A DNA stretch of 21,367 nucleotides from JACVRX01 sp035697245 (GCA_035697245.1 DASSDH010000115.1:1-21367), one strand, 5' to 3'. Shown: positions 7,660 through 15,376, counted from the first letter of the stretch. The notes: a model not told the origin generated them from the letters alone. Numbers and translations are program-made.

Positions 7660-8440
7660 AATCCGGCCGCTGCGTGCCGAGGACGCCGTCGAGGCGGCCA
7701 GCGTGTGTCAGGCGAGCGCGGCCGTCGTGGCCCACCTGGCCGACCACGATCCGGCGGGGTGTTGGGTGGCCGACGACGGAACTGTCGCGGGCGTGGTTCT
7801 CTCGACCAGACGTGACCTGCTGTGGTGCCTGGCGGCGCTTGCCGTGAACCCGTCGGCGACCGCTATCGGGCCGAACCTGCTCCAGGCCGCGCTCGCGTAC
7901 AGCCGAGGCTGCCTCCGCGGGATGGGAGTGCTTACCGACGAACCGCTGATCCCACGTTGGGTAAGGATGGCCGGCTTCACCCTCCACCCCACGATGCGGC
8001 TGGCCGGCCAGGTCGACCGGTCCGCACTGCCGATCGTCGACGGTGTGCGCGAGGCAACAGACGCCGACCAGGCGCTCGTCGAGTCGGTGGATCGGCGGGT
8101 TCGTGGTGCGGCGCGCGGCCCAGACCATGGGCCGTTGATGGATCGCGCAAGTCTGCTGGTCTGCGACGTCGCGACGGGTTCGGGGTACGCGTTTCACCGA
8201 GAGGGCACGCCACTGGCGGTCGGAGCGACCACCCGAGAGGTCGCCCGGCGACTGCTGTGGGCGGTGCTGGCGCGAGCGGCGCCGCAGCGGCCGGTGGAGA
8301 TCGCCCGTCTTTCGGCCGAGCAGGACTGGGCCGTCGACGTCGGACTCGCGGCTGGGCTCGGTCTGCACGTCGGCGGATACCTGGCCTTTCGGCATATGCG
8401 GCCGCCCGCTCCGTACCTGCCCGCCGCCATCCTCGGCTGA
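7655..8440 (+). CDS. GNAT-like protein, probably tandem degenerate acetyltransferase
   Basis: This 261-residue protein starts MRIRPLRAEDAVEAASVC, a typical GNAT N-terminus. A first GNAT-like half runs to about residue 130 with a weak acetyl-CoA loop around AVNPSATAIGPNLLQAALAYSRG. A second, more diverged half follows (REATDADQALVESVDR onward). The usual R/QxxGxG/A motif is not clear in either half, so acetyltransferase activity is uncertain. The gene diverges from the glycerate kinase with a 17-bp gap and lies 77 bp upstream of nadA on the same strand. The substrate is unknown. Confidence 0.65.
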   Translation: MRIRPLRAEDAVEAASVCQASAAVVAHLADHDPAGCWVADDGTVAGVVLSTRRDLLWCLAALAVNPSATAIGPNLLQAALAYSRGCLRGMGVLTDEPLIPRWVRMAGFTLHPTMRLAGQVDRSALPIVDGVREATDADQALVESVDRRVRGAARGPDHGPLMDRASLLVCDVATGSGYAFHREGTPLAVGATTREVARRLLWAVLARAAPQRPVEIARLSAEQDWAVDVGLAAGLGLHVGGYLAFRHMRPPAPYLPAAILG

Positions 8441-8517
8441 TCCCGTCGGCTCGGGCATCCGCCTGGTCCGCCGCTGAGCGGTCGGGCAGAGCGACACGCC
8501 ATGAGACGATTGGTGGT

Positions 8518-9687
8518 GTGACCACCCAGACGGTTCCGCTGCTCCTGCTGGGGCGAGGAGCCGACGCGCAGAGTGAGCGCGGGGTCGAGTGCCCCGGCGA
8601 CCTGCCGCCGGCGAGCGACCCGGATCTGGTCGGTCGCGCCCAGCGCGCCCGCGCGGCGCTGGCTGAGCGTGCCTTCGTGCTAGGCCACCACTATCAGCGC
8701 GACGAGGTCATCCAGTTCGCCGACGTGACCGGCGACTCGTTCAAGCTTGCGCGGGATGCCGCCGCCAGGCCAGAGGCCGAGTTCGTCGTCTTCTGCGGTG
8801 TTCACTTCATGGCCGAGTCGGCCGACATCCTCACCGCCGACCACCAGCAGGTGATCCTGCCCGACCTGGCCGCGGGTTGCTCGATGGCCGACATGGCCCG
8901 GCTGATCCAGGTCGAAGAGGCATGGGAGCGGCTCGAAGACGCCGGGGTCGTCGGTGCAACAGTGCCGATCACGTACATGAACTCGTCCGCAGATATCAAG
9001 GCGTTCTGTGGGCGCAACGGCGGCGCCGTATGCACGTCGAGCAACGCCGAACGTGCGTTGCAGTGGGCGTTCGAACACGGCGAGAAAGTGCTGTTCCTTC
9101 CGGATCAGCATCTCGGCCGCAATACCGCGGTGCTGCAGATGGGGCTGAGCCTCGACGACTGCGTCGTCGTCGATCCACACCGGCCGGATTTCGGAGTGAC
9201 CGATCAGCAGCTGCGCGACGCGACCATGCTCCTCTGGCGTGGGCACTGCTCGGTCCATGGCCGCTTTACCGCCGAGTCCGTGACTGACGTTCGCAACCGG
9301 ATTCCCGACGTGCAGGTGATCGCCCATCCCGAGTGCCTGCACGAGGTAGTCCTCGGCGCCGACCATGTGGGGTCGACCGAGTTCATCATCAACACCATCA
9401 CCGCTGCCCCCGCAGGGACGTCGTGGGCAGTGGGGACCGAGCTCAACCTGGTCAAGAGGCTGGCTCAGCAGCACCCCGACAAGACAGTGGTCTTCTTGGA
9501 CAAGACTGTCTGCTTCTGCGCGACGATGAACCGGATCGACCTGCCGCATCTGGTGTGGGCGATGGAGAACCTGGTCGAGGGCCATGTCGTGAACAGGATC
9601 GAGGTCGATCCCGACACTGCGCACTGGGCCCGGGTCGCCCTGGACCGGATGCTGGCGTTGCCTGGCCCGGAGGCCGTCAAGGACTAG
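8518..9687 (+). CDS. nadA: Quinolinate synthase NadA
   Basis: This 389-residue enzyme condenses iminoaspartate with dihydroxyacetone phosphate to quinolinate in de novo NAD synthesis and carries one 4Fe-4S cluster. Visible features are FVLGHHYQRDEVIQFADVTGDSFKLAR near residues 53-79, FCGVHFMAESADIL, the first cluster cysteine C121 in DLAAGCSMADMA, YMNSSADIKAFCGRNGG, DQHLGRNTA, the second cysteine C244 in WRGHCSVHGRFT, HPEC, and the third at C332/C334 in TVCFCATMNRI. The GTG start at 8518 has only a weak ribosome binding site. No nadB or nadC lies in the window, so its pathway partners are elsewhere. The gene converges on pspAB with a 4-bp gap. ErpA nearby is a plausible cluster donor. Confidence 0.96.
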   Translation: MTTQTVPLLLLGRGADAQSERGVECPGDLPPASDPDLVGRAQRARAALAERAFVLGHHYQRDEVIQFADVTGDSFKLARDAAARPEAEFVVFCGVHFMAESADILTADHQQVILPDLAAGCSMADMARLIQVEEAWERLEDAGVVGATVPITYMNSSADIKAFCGRNGGAVCTSSNAERALQWAFEHGEKVLFLPDQHLGRNTAVLQMGLSLDDCVVVDPHRPDFGVTDQQLRDATMLLWRGHCSVHGRFTAESVTDVRNRIPDVQVIAHPECLHEVVLGADHVGSTEFIINTITAAPAGTSWAVGTELNLVKRLAQQHPDKTVVFLDKTVCFCATMNRIDLPHLVWAMENLVEGHVVNRIEVDPDTAHWARVALDRMLALPGPEAVKD

Positions 9688-9691
9688 CCAG

Positions 9692-10258
9692 TCAGAGCCC
9701 GGGTGCGCCCCACACCGGGAACCACCGCGAGACGTCGGACTCGATCGCCAAGTCGTCGGCAACCAACGCCCGAACCTGCAACTCCAACGCCGAGTCACGC
9801 CGCTGGGTGGCGGCATCGAGCGGCGCGAACAGATAGAACGTCCCCCGCTTGTAGAGGTAAACGAGTGCGACCGGCTGCGCCGATCTCGTGCGCAGACCCA
9901 TCGTGGAGCAGAGCAGCGAAGGCCCGAAGCCGGCGGACTCCAAGGACGAGTTGATGGCGTGCAGGTCTGTGACCAGGCTGGGGACATCGTCCGGCGGCCG
10001 GCGAACCACTAGCCAGGTGTAGCCATATGAGTCATGGACTTCCTGCGGTTCCGCCCCGCCGAGCAACGTCGTGATCTCGGCCTTGACTCGTGCAAACGGC
10101 GCGCCTTCGGCTTCGCGGAAGCACACCGCACCGCTGCCGGTCGGCCGGATGTCGGCCGCCGCCTCCAGGGTGAGGATCGCGCTGGGTAGGGAGAACAACG
10201 CGTCGAGGTTGGGCTGGGCCTGCTTGCTCCGGCCGAGCAACGAGTCGAAGAGACCCAC
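9692..10258 (-). CDS. pspAB: PspA-associated protein PspAB
   Basis: This protein of about 188 residues begins VGLFDSLLGRSK and continues QPNLDALFSLPSAILTLE, with the later segments YGYTWLVVRRP and ALVYLYKRGTFYLFAPLD. It resembles the soluble protein annotated PspAB in actinobacterial pspA clusters. The start is GTG at 10258 or TTG at 10264; the TTG would overlap the htpX stop (TTGA), and the GTG gives the expected N-terminus. Overlap with htpX indicates translational coupling. It is the last gene of a pspA-pspAA-htpX-pspAB group. Its biochemical role is unknown; a link to membrane stress is inferred from position. Confidence 0.85.
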   Translation of the reverse strand: MGLFDSLLGRSKQAQPNLDALFSLPSAILTLEAAADIRPTGSGAVCFREAEGAPFARVKAEITTLLGGAEPQEVHDSYGYTWLVVRRPPDDVPSLVTDLHAINSSLESAGFGPSLLCSTMGLRTRSAQPVALVYLYKRGTFYLFAPLDAATQRRDSALELQVRALVADDLAIESDVSRWFPVWGAPGL

Positions 10259-10260
10259 CC

Positions 10261-11157
10261 TCAACCCCGGCCGAGCTCGACGGAGATCTTGGCCAGCTGG
10301 TCGAGGCGCTTCTCCAGCGGCGGGTGCGACGCGAACATTGCGCCAAGATCCATCTTGCCGGTCAGGGCCGGCACGATGAAGAACGCGTTGTACGGCTCGG
10401 CCGCGCGAAGGTCCCTCGTCGGAATGCGACCCATGTCGCCGGAGATCTTGATCAGCGCCTGGGCCAGGACGGACGGCTGGCCGGTGAGGATCGCGCCGGC
10501 TCGGTCCGCCGCGAACTCGCGGTATCGGGACAGTAGGCGGGTGAGCAGGAAGCTCACGGCGTACACCACGACAGCGACGGCCATGGCCATCAGCGCGACG
10601 GCGGCGGCGTTGCTGTCGCGCTGCCGGCCCATCCCGCCGAAGAACAGCGCCCGGGTCATGAAGCCGGCCAGGACGCCAACGACGGATGCGATCGTCATGA
10701 CCGTGACGTCGCGATGCGCGACGTGAGATAGCTCATGGGACAGGACCGCCTCGAGCTCCCGCTCGTCGAGCCGGCGCATCAGGCCGGTGGTCGCACAGAG
10801 CACCGCCCGGTCCGGGCTTCGTCCGGCCGCGAAGGCGTTGGGCAGCTCGGTGTCGGCGACCGCGACCCGCGGCTTGGGCATGTTGGCCAGAGCGCACAGC
10901 CGGTCGACGATCGCGTGCAACTGCGGAGCTTCAGCCGGCGACACCTCGCGGGCGCGCATCGCGGACAGTGCCAGCTTGTCCGAGAAGTACCACTGCGCCC
11001 AGAGCACGCCCAGGCCGATCAGGATGCCCAGCCAGATGGCGTCGGTGAAGTAGCCGATGGCCAAGATCAGCACGACGTACAGCAGCGCGAGCAGCACCAT
11101 CGTCAGGGCCATCCGGACCGACAGCCCGCGGTCAGGACGGAATCTGCTCCGCGCCAC
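10261..11157 (-). CDS. htpX: Membrane zinc metalloprotease HtpX (M48)
   Basis: This 298-residue protein has two N-terminal membrane helices (about residues 16-37 and 40-57) and two more around 153-175 and 184-206. The zinc site is HELSH, with H141, E142 and H145, and the third ligand is E214 in RYREFAADRAG. HtpX degrades damaged membrane proteins under stress. The GTG start at 11157 is preceded by GAGGAG. The gene lies 165 bp downstream of pspAA, separated by a hairpin, and overlaps pspAB. The length is normal and all active-site residues are intact. Confidence 0.96.
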   Translation of the reverse strand: MARSRFRPDRGLSVRMALTMVLLALLYVVLILAIGYFTDAIWLGILIGLGVLWAQWYFSDKLALSAMRAREVSPAEAPQLHAIVDRLCALANMPKPRVAVADTELPNAFAAGRSPDRAVLCATTGLMRRLDERELEAVLSHELSHVAHRDVTVMTIASVVGVLAGFMTRALFFGGMGRQRDSNAAAVALMAMAVAVVVYAVSFLLTRLLSRYREFAADRAGAILTGQPSVLAQALIKISGDMGRIPTRDLRAAEPYNAFFIVPALTGKMDLGAMFASHPPLEKRLDQLAKISVELGRG

Positions 11158-11235
11158 CGTTTCTCCTCTCGTCAGCAGCCGCTTACCCAGACAACGCGGT
11201 TGCTGTCGATGGCGGTTCCACCACTAGGCCAATTA

Positions 11236-11269
11236 GTACATCACCAGTCGTGCAGGCCTGGTGATGTAC
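11236..11269. terminator. Perfect 12-bp stem-loop between pspAA and htpX
   Basis: GTACATCACCAG at 11236-11247 and CTGGTGATGTAC at 11258-11269 are exact inverted arms around a 10-nt loop. It sits in the 165-bp gap within a run of minus-strand genes. There is no T-tract after it. It may be a partial terminator or processing site that lowers htpX expression relative to pspA, or an operator for a separate htpX promoter. Confidence 0.55.
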
Positions 11270-11322
11270 CGACAGGCATGGTGAACGTGGTCATTCCCGA
11301 AGGCCCGAGGCTGGCTGGTTTC

Positions 11323-11601
11323 TCAGCCGGGGATGAGGCCCTCGCCGGAGAGCAACTCGCGCACTTCGTCGATGTGGGCATCCTCGTAGGGCAGCACGAG
11401 GTCGCTGTCGACCAGCACGTCGTCCGCGACGGGCGTGCCGCGGGAGCGCACGGCTGCAAGCAAGCCTGACAGCGCGGAACGAAATTCGGCGTCGTCGCCG
11501 CTATCGATCGCTGCCGACAAGGCCTCGTCGAGCGCGTTGAGCTCCGGCAGCTGCGAGCCGTCGATCTCGAGTTGGCCCTCGCCCATGATCCTGACGATCA
11601 C
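11323..11601 (-). CDS. pspAA: PspA-associated protein PspAA
   Basis: This 92-residue soluble acidic protein begins MIVRIMGEGQLEID and ends ELLSGEGLIPG. Sequence and position match the small PspAA family found directly after pspA in many actinobacteria. Its ATG (11601-11599) overlaps the pspA stop by four bases (ATGA), so translation is coupled. In the family it is thought to bind or modulate PspA; nothing in the sequence shows an enzyme active site. Confidence 0.88.
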   Translation of the reverse strand: MIVRIMGEGQLEIDGSQLPELNALDEALSAAIDSGDDAEFRSALSGLLAAVRSRGTPVADDVLVDSDLVLPYEDAHIDEVRELLSGEGLIPG

Positions 11602-12413
11602 GCCCGGCCCTCTTCCTGCCGAGGTTGGGTTTGCGCCTCGACGACGGGCTCGGCGGACGCCTGCTCGGCCGCATCCGGCTGCGCCTCGAGTGCCTGCGGT
11701 GCCTCTTCCGAGCCGGCAGTGAGCTCGTGCTTCATTCTGGCGAGCTCGAGCTCGACGTCACTGGTCGAGGCCAGCCGGTCCAGTTCGGCGGTGATGTCGT
11801 CCTTCGCGATTCCGGTCGGGTCGTCGAGCGCACCGGAGGCCAACAGCTCGTCGATCGCACCGGCTCTGGCCTGCATCACCGCCGTCTTGTCCTCGGCCCG
11901 CTGCACCGCCATGCCGACGTCGCTCATCTCCTCGGAGATACCGCTGAACGCCTCGCCGATCCGGGTCTGCGCCTCCGCGGCCGTGTAGCTGGCCTTGATG
12001 GTCTCCTTCTTGGTGCGGAAGGCCTCGACCTTCGCTTGTAGCCGCTGGGCGGCCAGAGTGAGCTTCTCTTCCTCCGCCTGCAGCGCGTTGTGCTGGGTCT
12101 GCAGGTCGCCCATCTGGGTCTCGAGGCCGGAGCGGCGGGTCAGCGCCTCGCGAGCCAGATCTTCGCGCCCCAGTGACAGCGCCCGTTGGGCCTGTTCCTG
12201 CAGCTTGTCAGACTGCGACGTCAGCTGCGAGAGCTGGACCTCGATGCGCTTGCGGCTCGTGGCGACGTCGGCCACCCCGCGGCGAACCTTCACCAGCAGC
12301 TCGCGCTGCTTGTTGTACGAGTAGTCGAGAGTCTCCCGGGGGTCCTCGGCGCGGTCGAGCGCCCGGTCTGCCTTGGCCCGGAAAATCATGGACATGCGCT
12401 GGAGGATCCCCAT
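11598..12413 (-). CDS. pspA: Phage shock protein A / IM30 family
   Basis: This 271-residue protein binds the inner face of the membrane and forms large assemblies of the ESCRT-III type during envelope stress. It begins MGILQRMSMIFRAKADRALDRAEDP, an amphipathic membrane-binding helix. Long coiled-coil helices follow to about residue 220 (for example KQRELLVKVRRGVADVATSRKR and QAQRALSLGREDLAREAL). The C-terminal tail, after about 230, is rich in Glu, Ala and Gln and should be disordered. Such tails are common in actinobacterial PspA. It is the first gene of the cluster, and its promoter should lie in 12414-12529, shared with the divergent DUF3043 gene. No PspF or ClgR gene is nearby. Confidence 0.94.
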   Translation of the reverse strand: MGILQRMSMIFRAKADRALDRAEDPRETLDYSYNKQRELLVKVRRGVADVATSRKRIEVQLSQLTSQSDKLQEQAQRALSLGREDLAREALTRRSGLETQMGDLQTQHNALQAEEEKLTLAAQRLQAKVEAFRTKKETIKASYTAAEAQTRIGEAFSGISEEMSDVGMAVQRAEDKTAVMQARAGAIDELLASGALDDPTGIAKDDITAELDRLASTSDVELELARMKHELTAGSEEAPQALEAQPDAAEQASAEPVVEAQTQPRQEEGRA

Positions 12414-12492
12414 CTGGACCGGTCGCCCCTTCTCGAATGCGCGGTCATGTACAGCGGTGCTCTCTCCACCCTACGGCGTCGGCGTCCTGCCC

Positions 12493-12522
12493 GGCAGTCG
12501 GGCAGTCGGCAGGGCCTACGCT
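12493..12522 (+). promoter_or_regulatory. Possible promoter and direct repeats upstream of the DUF3043 gene
   Basis: Two tandem copies of GGCAGTCG (12493-12500 and 12501-12508) lie in the divergent pspA/DUF3043 gap. TACGCT at 12517-12522 fits the TAnnnT -10 pattern and would start transcription at about the GTG at 12530, giving a leaderless mRNA. No ribosome binding site is seen, which agrees. The regulator, if any, is unknown. Confidence 0.35.
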
Positions 12523-12529
12523 GTGCTAC

Positions 12530-13126
12530 GTGTTCCGCCGCCGCAGCAGCACCGAACGCAGTGCAGACCTCGACGCGGCGACCGGTCCGGCAGAGACGGT
12601 GGATGGCTCCCGCGCTCCAGGCAAGGGCCGGCCGACCCCTACCCGCAAGGAAGCCGAGCAGGCGCGTAAGGACCGGGTCCGCCCAGTGCTCACCCGCCGA
12701 GAATCGGTGCGTCGTCAGCGCGAGCACACCCGGTCCGAGCGTGCCCGCGCCCGGCAGGCGATGATGTCCGGCGACGAGCGTTACCTCTCTCAGCGCGACA
12801 AGGGGCCGGAGCGCCGATTCGTGCGCGACTACGTCGACTCGCGCCGCACGCTGGCGGAGTTCTTCCTGCCGATGGTCCTCGTCGTGCTGGTGCTGAGCTT
12901 GATCAGGTCCCCGCAGATCCAGCTCCTGTCCACCTTGTTGTGGATGGCCTCGCTGCTGTTCGTCATCGCCGACCTGGCCGTGATCGCCTTCCGGGTCAAG
13001 CGCGAGGTTCGGCGGAGATTCCCCGACGACCAGCGCGGACACAGGTTGTACGCCATCGCCCGGGCGACCCAGATGCGGAGACTTCGGCTGCCCAAGCCCA
13101 CCGTGAAACCTGGGACGACAGTGTGA
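12530..13126 (+). CDS. DUF3043 membrane protein
   Basis: This 198-residue protein begins VFRRRSSTE. It has a long, highly charged N-terminal half containing RPTPTRKEAEQARKDR and RARQAMMSGDERYL, followed by RFVRDYVDSRRTLAEFF. Two membrane helices lie around residues 110-125 and 132-150 (FLPMVLVVLVLSLI, STLLWMASLLFVIADLAVIAF), and a basic C-terminal tail follows. This is the Rv2206-type conserved actinobacterial protein of unknown function, in its usual neighbourhood. The GTG at 12530 gives the conserved N-terminus; no ribosome binding site is present. The stop overlaps the next gene's start by four bases (GTGA). Confidence 0.88.
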   Translation: MFRRRSSTERSADLDAATGPAETVDGSRAPGKGRPTPTRKEAEQARKDRVRPVLTRRESVRRQREHTRSERARARQAMMSGDERYLSQRDKGPERRFVRDYVDSRRTLAEFFLPMVLVVLVLSLIRSPQIQLLSTLLWMASLLFVIADLAVIAFRVKREVRRRFPDDQRGHRLYAIARATQMRRLRLPKPTVKPGTTV

Positions 13127-13623
13127 CGGCAGGTCCTGATCCCCGCACCGGCGCCGACGGATTCACCGTCCGGCCGCTCGCGTACACCGACGCTGTCGTC
13201 CGCGCGCTGGAGGCCGAGCTTCAGCAGGAATACGTCGAGCGATACGGCGGTGCGGATGAATCTCCGGTGGATCCGGCCGAGTTCGCACCGCCTGGTGGGG
13301 TATTCGTGGTCGGGTTCGCCGATGGCGAACCCGTGGCGTCAGGGGGCTTTCGCCGGCACACCGAAGATGTCGCCGAGATCAAGCGGATGTACGTCATGGA
13401 GGACCGTCGCGGCGCTGGCTACGCGCGCCGGCTGCTCGCCGACCTGGAGTCACGCGCTGCAGCCGCCGGGTACCGGCGAATCGTCCTGGAGACGGGCCTG
13501 CGCCAGCCGGAGGCGATCGCGCTTTACGAGTCGAGCGGGTACCTGCCGATTCAAGGCTTCGGCTTCTACGCTGACCAGGCCCTCTCCCGCAGCTTTGCCA
13601 AGGACCTCACGTTCAGTGGCTGA
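13123..13623 (+). CDS. GNAT N-acetyltransferase
   Basis: This 166-residue protein is a single GNAT domain. The acetyl-CoA loop is visible as MYVMEDRRGAGYARRLLADLE, with the RRGAGYA motif, and the C-terminal signature as AIALYESSGYLPI. The preceding strand GGVFVVGFADGEPVASGGFRR is also typical. The GTG start at 13123 overlaps the DUF3043 stop (GTGA), so the two are translationally coupled. The substrate is unknown; small-molecule or protein amine acetylation is possible. Confidence 0.88.
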   Translation: MTAGPDPRTGADGFTVRPLAYTDAVVRALEAELQQEYVERYGGADESPVDPAEFAPPGGVFVVGFADGEPVASGGFRRHTEDVAEIKRMYVMEDRRGAGYARRLLADLESRAAAAGYRRIVLETGLRQPEAIALYESSGYLPIQGFGFYADQALSRSFAKDLTFSG

Positions 13624-13643
13624 CCGAAAATGATCCGTGCGGC

Positions 13644-13865
13644 TCAGTCCGGCGGGTGCAGGCTCATTGGGCCGTACACCTCACGGCTCTCCTCGAGCAG
13701 GATCACGGCGTCGACTCCGGCGTCGGCGAGCGCACGCCACCGCTCGCCCAGCCATGACTCAGCCTCGGACTGCGTAAGGAAGCCGCTCCCGTCACCGCCG
13801 CCGGACACTCGTTCCGGCGGCACGACGGTCCCGTCATCTTGCAGGTATCGCCAGGTCCACGCCAT
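13644..13865 (-). CDS. Conserved small actinobacterial protein, unknown function
   Basis: This 73-residue protein begins MAWTWRYLQDDGTVV and ends EVYGPMSLHPPD. It has no membrane segment or cysteine. The middle (FLTQSEAESWLGERWRALADAG) looks like a helical pair. Its ATG at 13865 has a strong GGAGGG site. I recognise it as a type of short conserved protein common in actinobacteria but know no function for it. It converges on the GNAT gene with a 20-bp gap. Confidence 0.72.
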   Translation of the reverse strand: MAWTWRYLQDDGTVVPPERVSGGGDGSGFLTQSEAESWLGERWRALADAGVDAVILLEESREVYGPMSLHPPD

Positions 13866-13990
13866 CGGCCCTCCTCGCCGTCGTGCCTTGGGAGGCTACT
13901 CGTCGTGGTTCTCCGTCCACCGGACGATGGCGCTTTGACGCTGGCTCGCCTGCGTCCTCGTCACCGGACCGCTCACCGATAGGGTCAACG

Positions 13991-14353
13991 ATGCACGTCG
14001 ACCGTCTCATTCGCGCCGCCGTCGCCTCCGCGACCGTCGCCGTGCTCACCGCGGCGATGCCGATCGCCGCCCACGCACAGGGCGATGTCTCCCGCTTCTG
14101 GGGCTATTACCAATGGACAGACGGCGATTGGGTGTTCGCCGCCACCGGGCCCGCGCGAATCGAGGAGCAGGTCGAGCTGGCACTGCCCGCCCAAAGCGGT
14201 GATGAGCGGGTGACGGAGACGGCCGAGGCGGAAGAGCCAGCCGAAGAGGACGACAACAGCGGCCTTGCGGTTGGCCTCCTCGTCGGCCTCGGCATCGTGG
14301 CCGTCGTGGGTGCGTCTGCTGCCGTACGGTTCCGCGGTTCGAAGGCTGAATGA
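13991..14353 (+). CDS. Short secreted, C-terminally membrane-anchored protein
   Basis: This 120-residue protein has a clear signal peptide (residues 1-29, cleavage after AHA). A short exported segment, QGDVSRFWGYYQWTDGDWVFAATGP, is followed by an acidic Glu/Ala-rich linker and one C-terminal helix (GLAVGLLVGLGIVAVVGASAAV) with a basic tail. The aromatic segment loosely resembles the start of the SCO2322-like family of actinobacterial exported proteins, but the rest of such a domain is missing, so it may be shortened. The ATG at 13991 has AGGG about 8 bases upstream; TAGGGT just before it could also be a -10 hexamer. The function is unknown. Confidence 0.7.
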   Translation: MHVDRLIRAAVASATVAVLTAAMPIAAHAQGDVSRFWGYYQWTDGDWVFAATGPARIEEQVELALPAQSGDERVTETAEAEEPAEEDDNSGLAVGLLVGLGIVAVVGASAAVRFRGSKAE

Positions 14354-14461
14354 CGGGTCAGCGAGTCTCGACGTGTCCCCTGCACGCCGGGGCGGGGTGG
14401 CCGTGGGCGCGGCCCATCACATCTATCGTTCTCGCGACCGTCCCATCGCCGGAGGCACCGC

Positions 14462-15376
14462 ATGTCCCTCGATCTGTCCGAGCTGGCTTCCCGTGTGCCC
14501 AGCCCCGACGACAAGGCGCGCGTCGCGGCCCGCTCCAGGCTGGCCGAAATGGCCCCGTCCGGCGCCTTGGGGCGATTCGGTGAGCTCGCGGAATGGCTCG
14601 CCGGAGTCCAAGGCCAGTGCCCGACCCGGCCGCTGGAAAGAATCCGGATGGTCGCCATGTCCGGCGGCCCCTCGTCCGCCGCGGAGATCTCCCCGCTGCT
14701 GCCGGCGATCCCGGCCAGTCTTCGGCTGGTGGTCGCTGAGCCCGCACGGGACACCTCGGACGGGCCGACCGACGCACACGCCGCCGTGGAGCAAGCATTC
14801 GAAGCCGGCGCGACGATCGCCGACGAGGAGGTAGACGGGGCGGATCTCGTCGTTCTTGCCGCAACCAACGCAGACTGGGCCGTGCCGGCCGCGGTGGTGG
14901 TGGCAGTCCTCACCGGTACCGAGGTCGCCTCCGTCGTCGGTCGGGGCTCTGGCATCGATGACCGGGAGTGGATGCGCCGATGCGCCGCCGTCCGGGACGG
15001 CGCACGACTCGGCCGGCGTGTCCTCACCGATGGCGGCGACGTCCTCGACCTGCTCTCCCCAGTGGGCAGCGCGCCGCTGGCGACCTTGGCGGGTGTGGTC
15101 GTGCAGGCGGCGATCCGACGGATACCTGTCCTACTGGACGGGGTGGTGGCGACTGCTGCCGCCCTGGCGGCCCACCGAGTGACCACACGGACGGCGCGCT
15201 GGGTGGTCGCCGGGCACGCATCGCCCGACCCAGGCCAAGCAGCCGCGCTAGGCAAGATGCGGCTCCGGCCGCTGATCGACTACGCCATCAGCCTCGACGA
15301 CGGCACCGGCGCGCTTCTCGCCGTGCCACACCTCCAGGCAGCGGCCCGGCTGTTGGCGGCCGCCGGGGCGGAATGA
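14462..15376 (+). CDS. Degenerate CobT-like protein
   Basis: This 304-residue protein is homologous to nicotinate-nucleotide-dimethylbenzimidazole phosphoribosyltransferase (CobT), which activates the lower ligand of cobalamin. The similarity is clear in GALGRFGELAEWLAGVQ, IADEEVDGADLVVLAA, VGRGSGIDDREWMRRCAAVRD, RIPVLLDGVVATAAALAA, GHASPDPGQAAALG and the C-terminal DDGTGALLAVPHL. Key motifs are lost, however. GDHGV is absent with about 50 residues around it, GDMGIGNTT is replaced by AATNADWAV, the catalytic glutamate of GEGTGA is an aspartate (DDGTGA), and the usual C-terminal extension is missing. The ATG at 14462 has a good GGAGG site. It lies where cobT lies in mycobacteria, but cobS and cobU are absent. 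It is an intact reading frame, so probably a repurposed paralogue; ordinary CobT activity is doubtful. Confidence 0.82.
   Translation: MSLDLSELASRVPSPDDKARVAARSRLAEMAPSGALGRFGELAEWLAGVQGQCPTRPLERIRMVAMSGGPSSAAEISPLLPAIPASLRLVVAEPARDTSDGPTDAHAAVEQAFEAGATIADEEVDGADLVVLAATNADWAVPAAVVVAVLTGTEVASVVGRGSGIDDREWMRRCAAVRDGARLGRRVLTDGGDVLDLLSPVGSAPLATLAGVVVQAAIRRIPVLLDGVVATAAALAAHRVTTRTARWVVAGHASPDPGQAAALGKMRLRPLIDYAISLDDGTGALLAVPHLQAAARLLAAAGAE

Noticed and set aside
8680..9987. 435-residue minus-strand open frame
   Set aside because: It lies opposite nadA, whose cluster cysteines and motifs are intact, and shows no recognisable domain.
14107..15255. 382-residue minus-strand open frame
   Set aside because: Ser/Arg/Ala-rich shadow of the secreted protein and the CobT-like gene, with no motifs.
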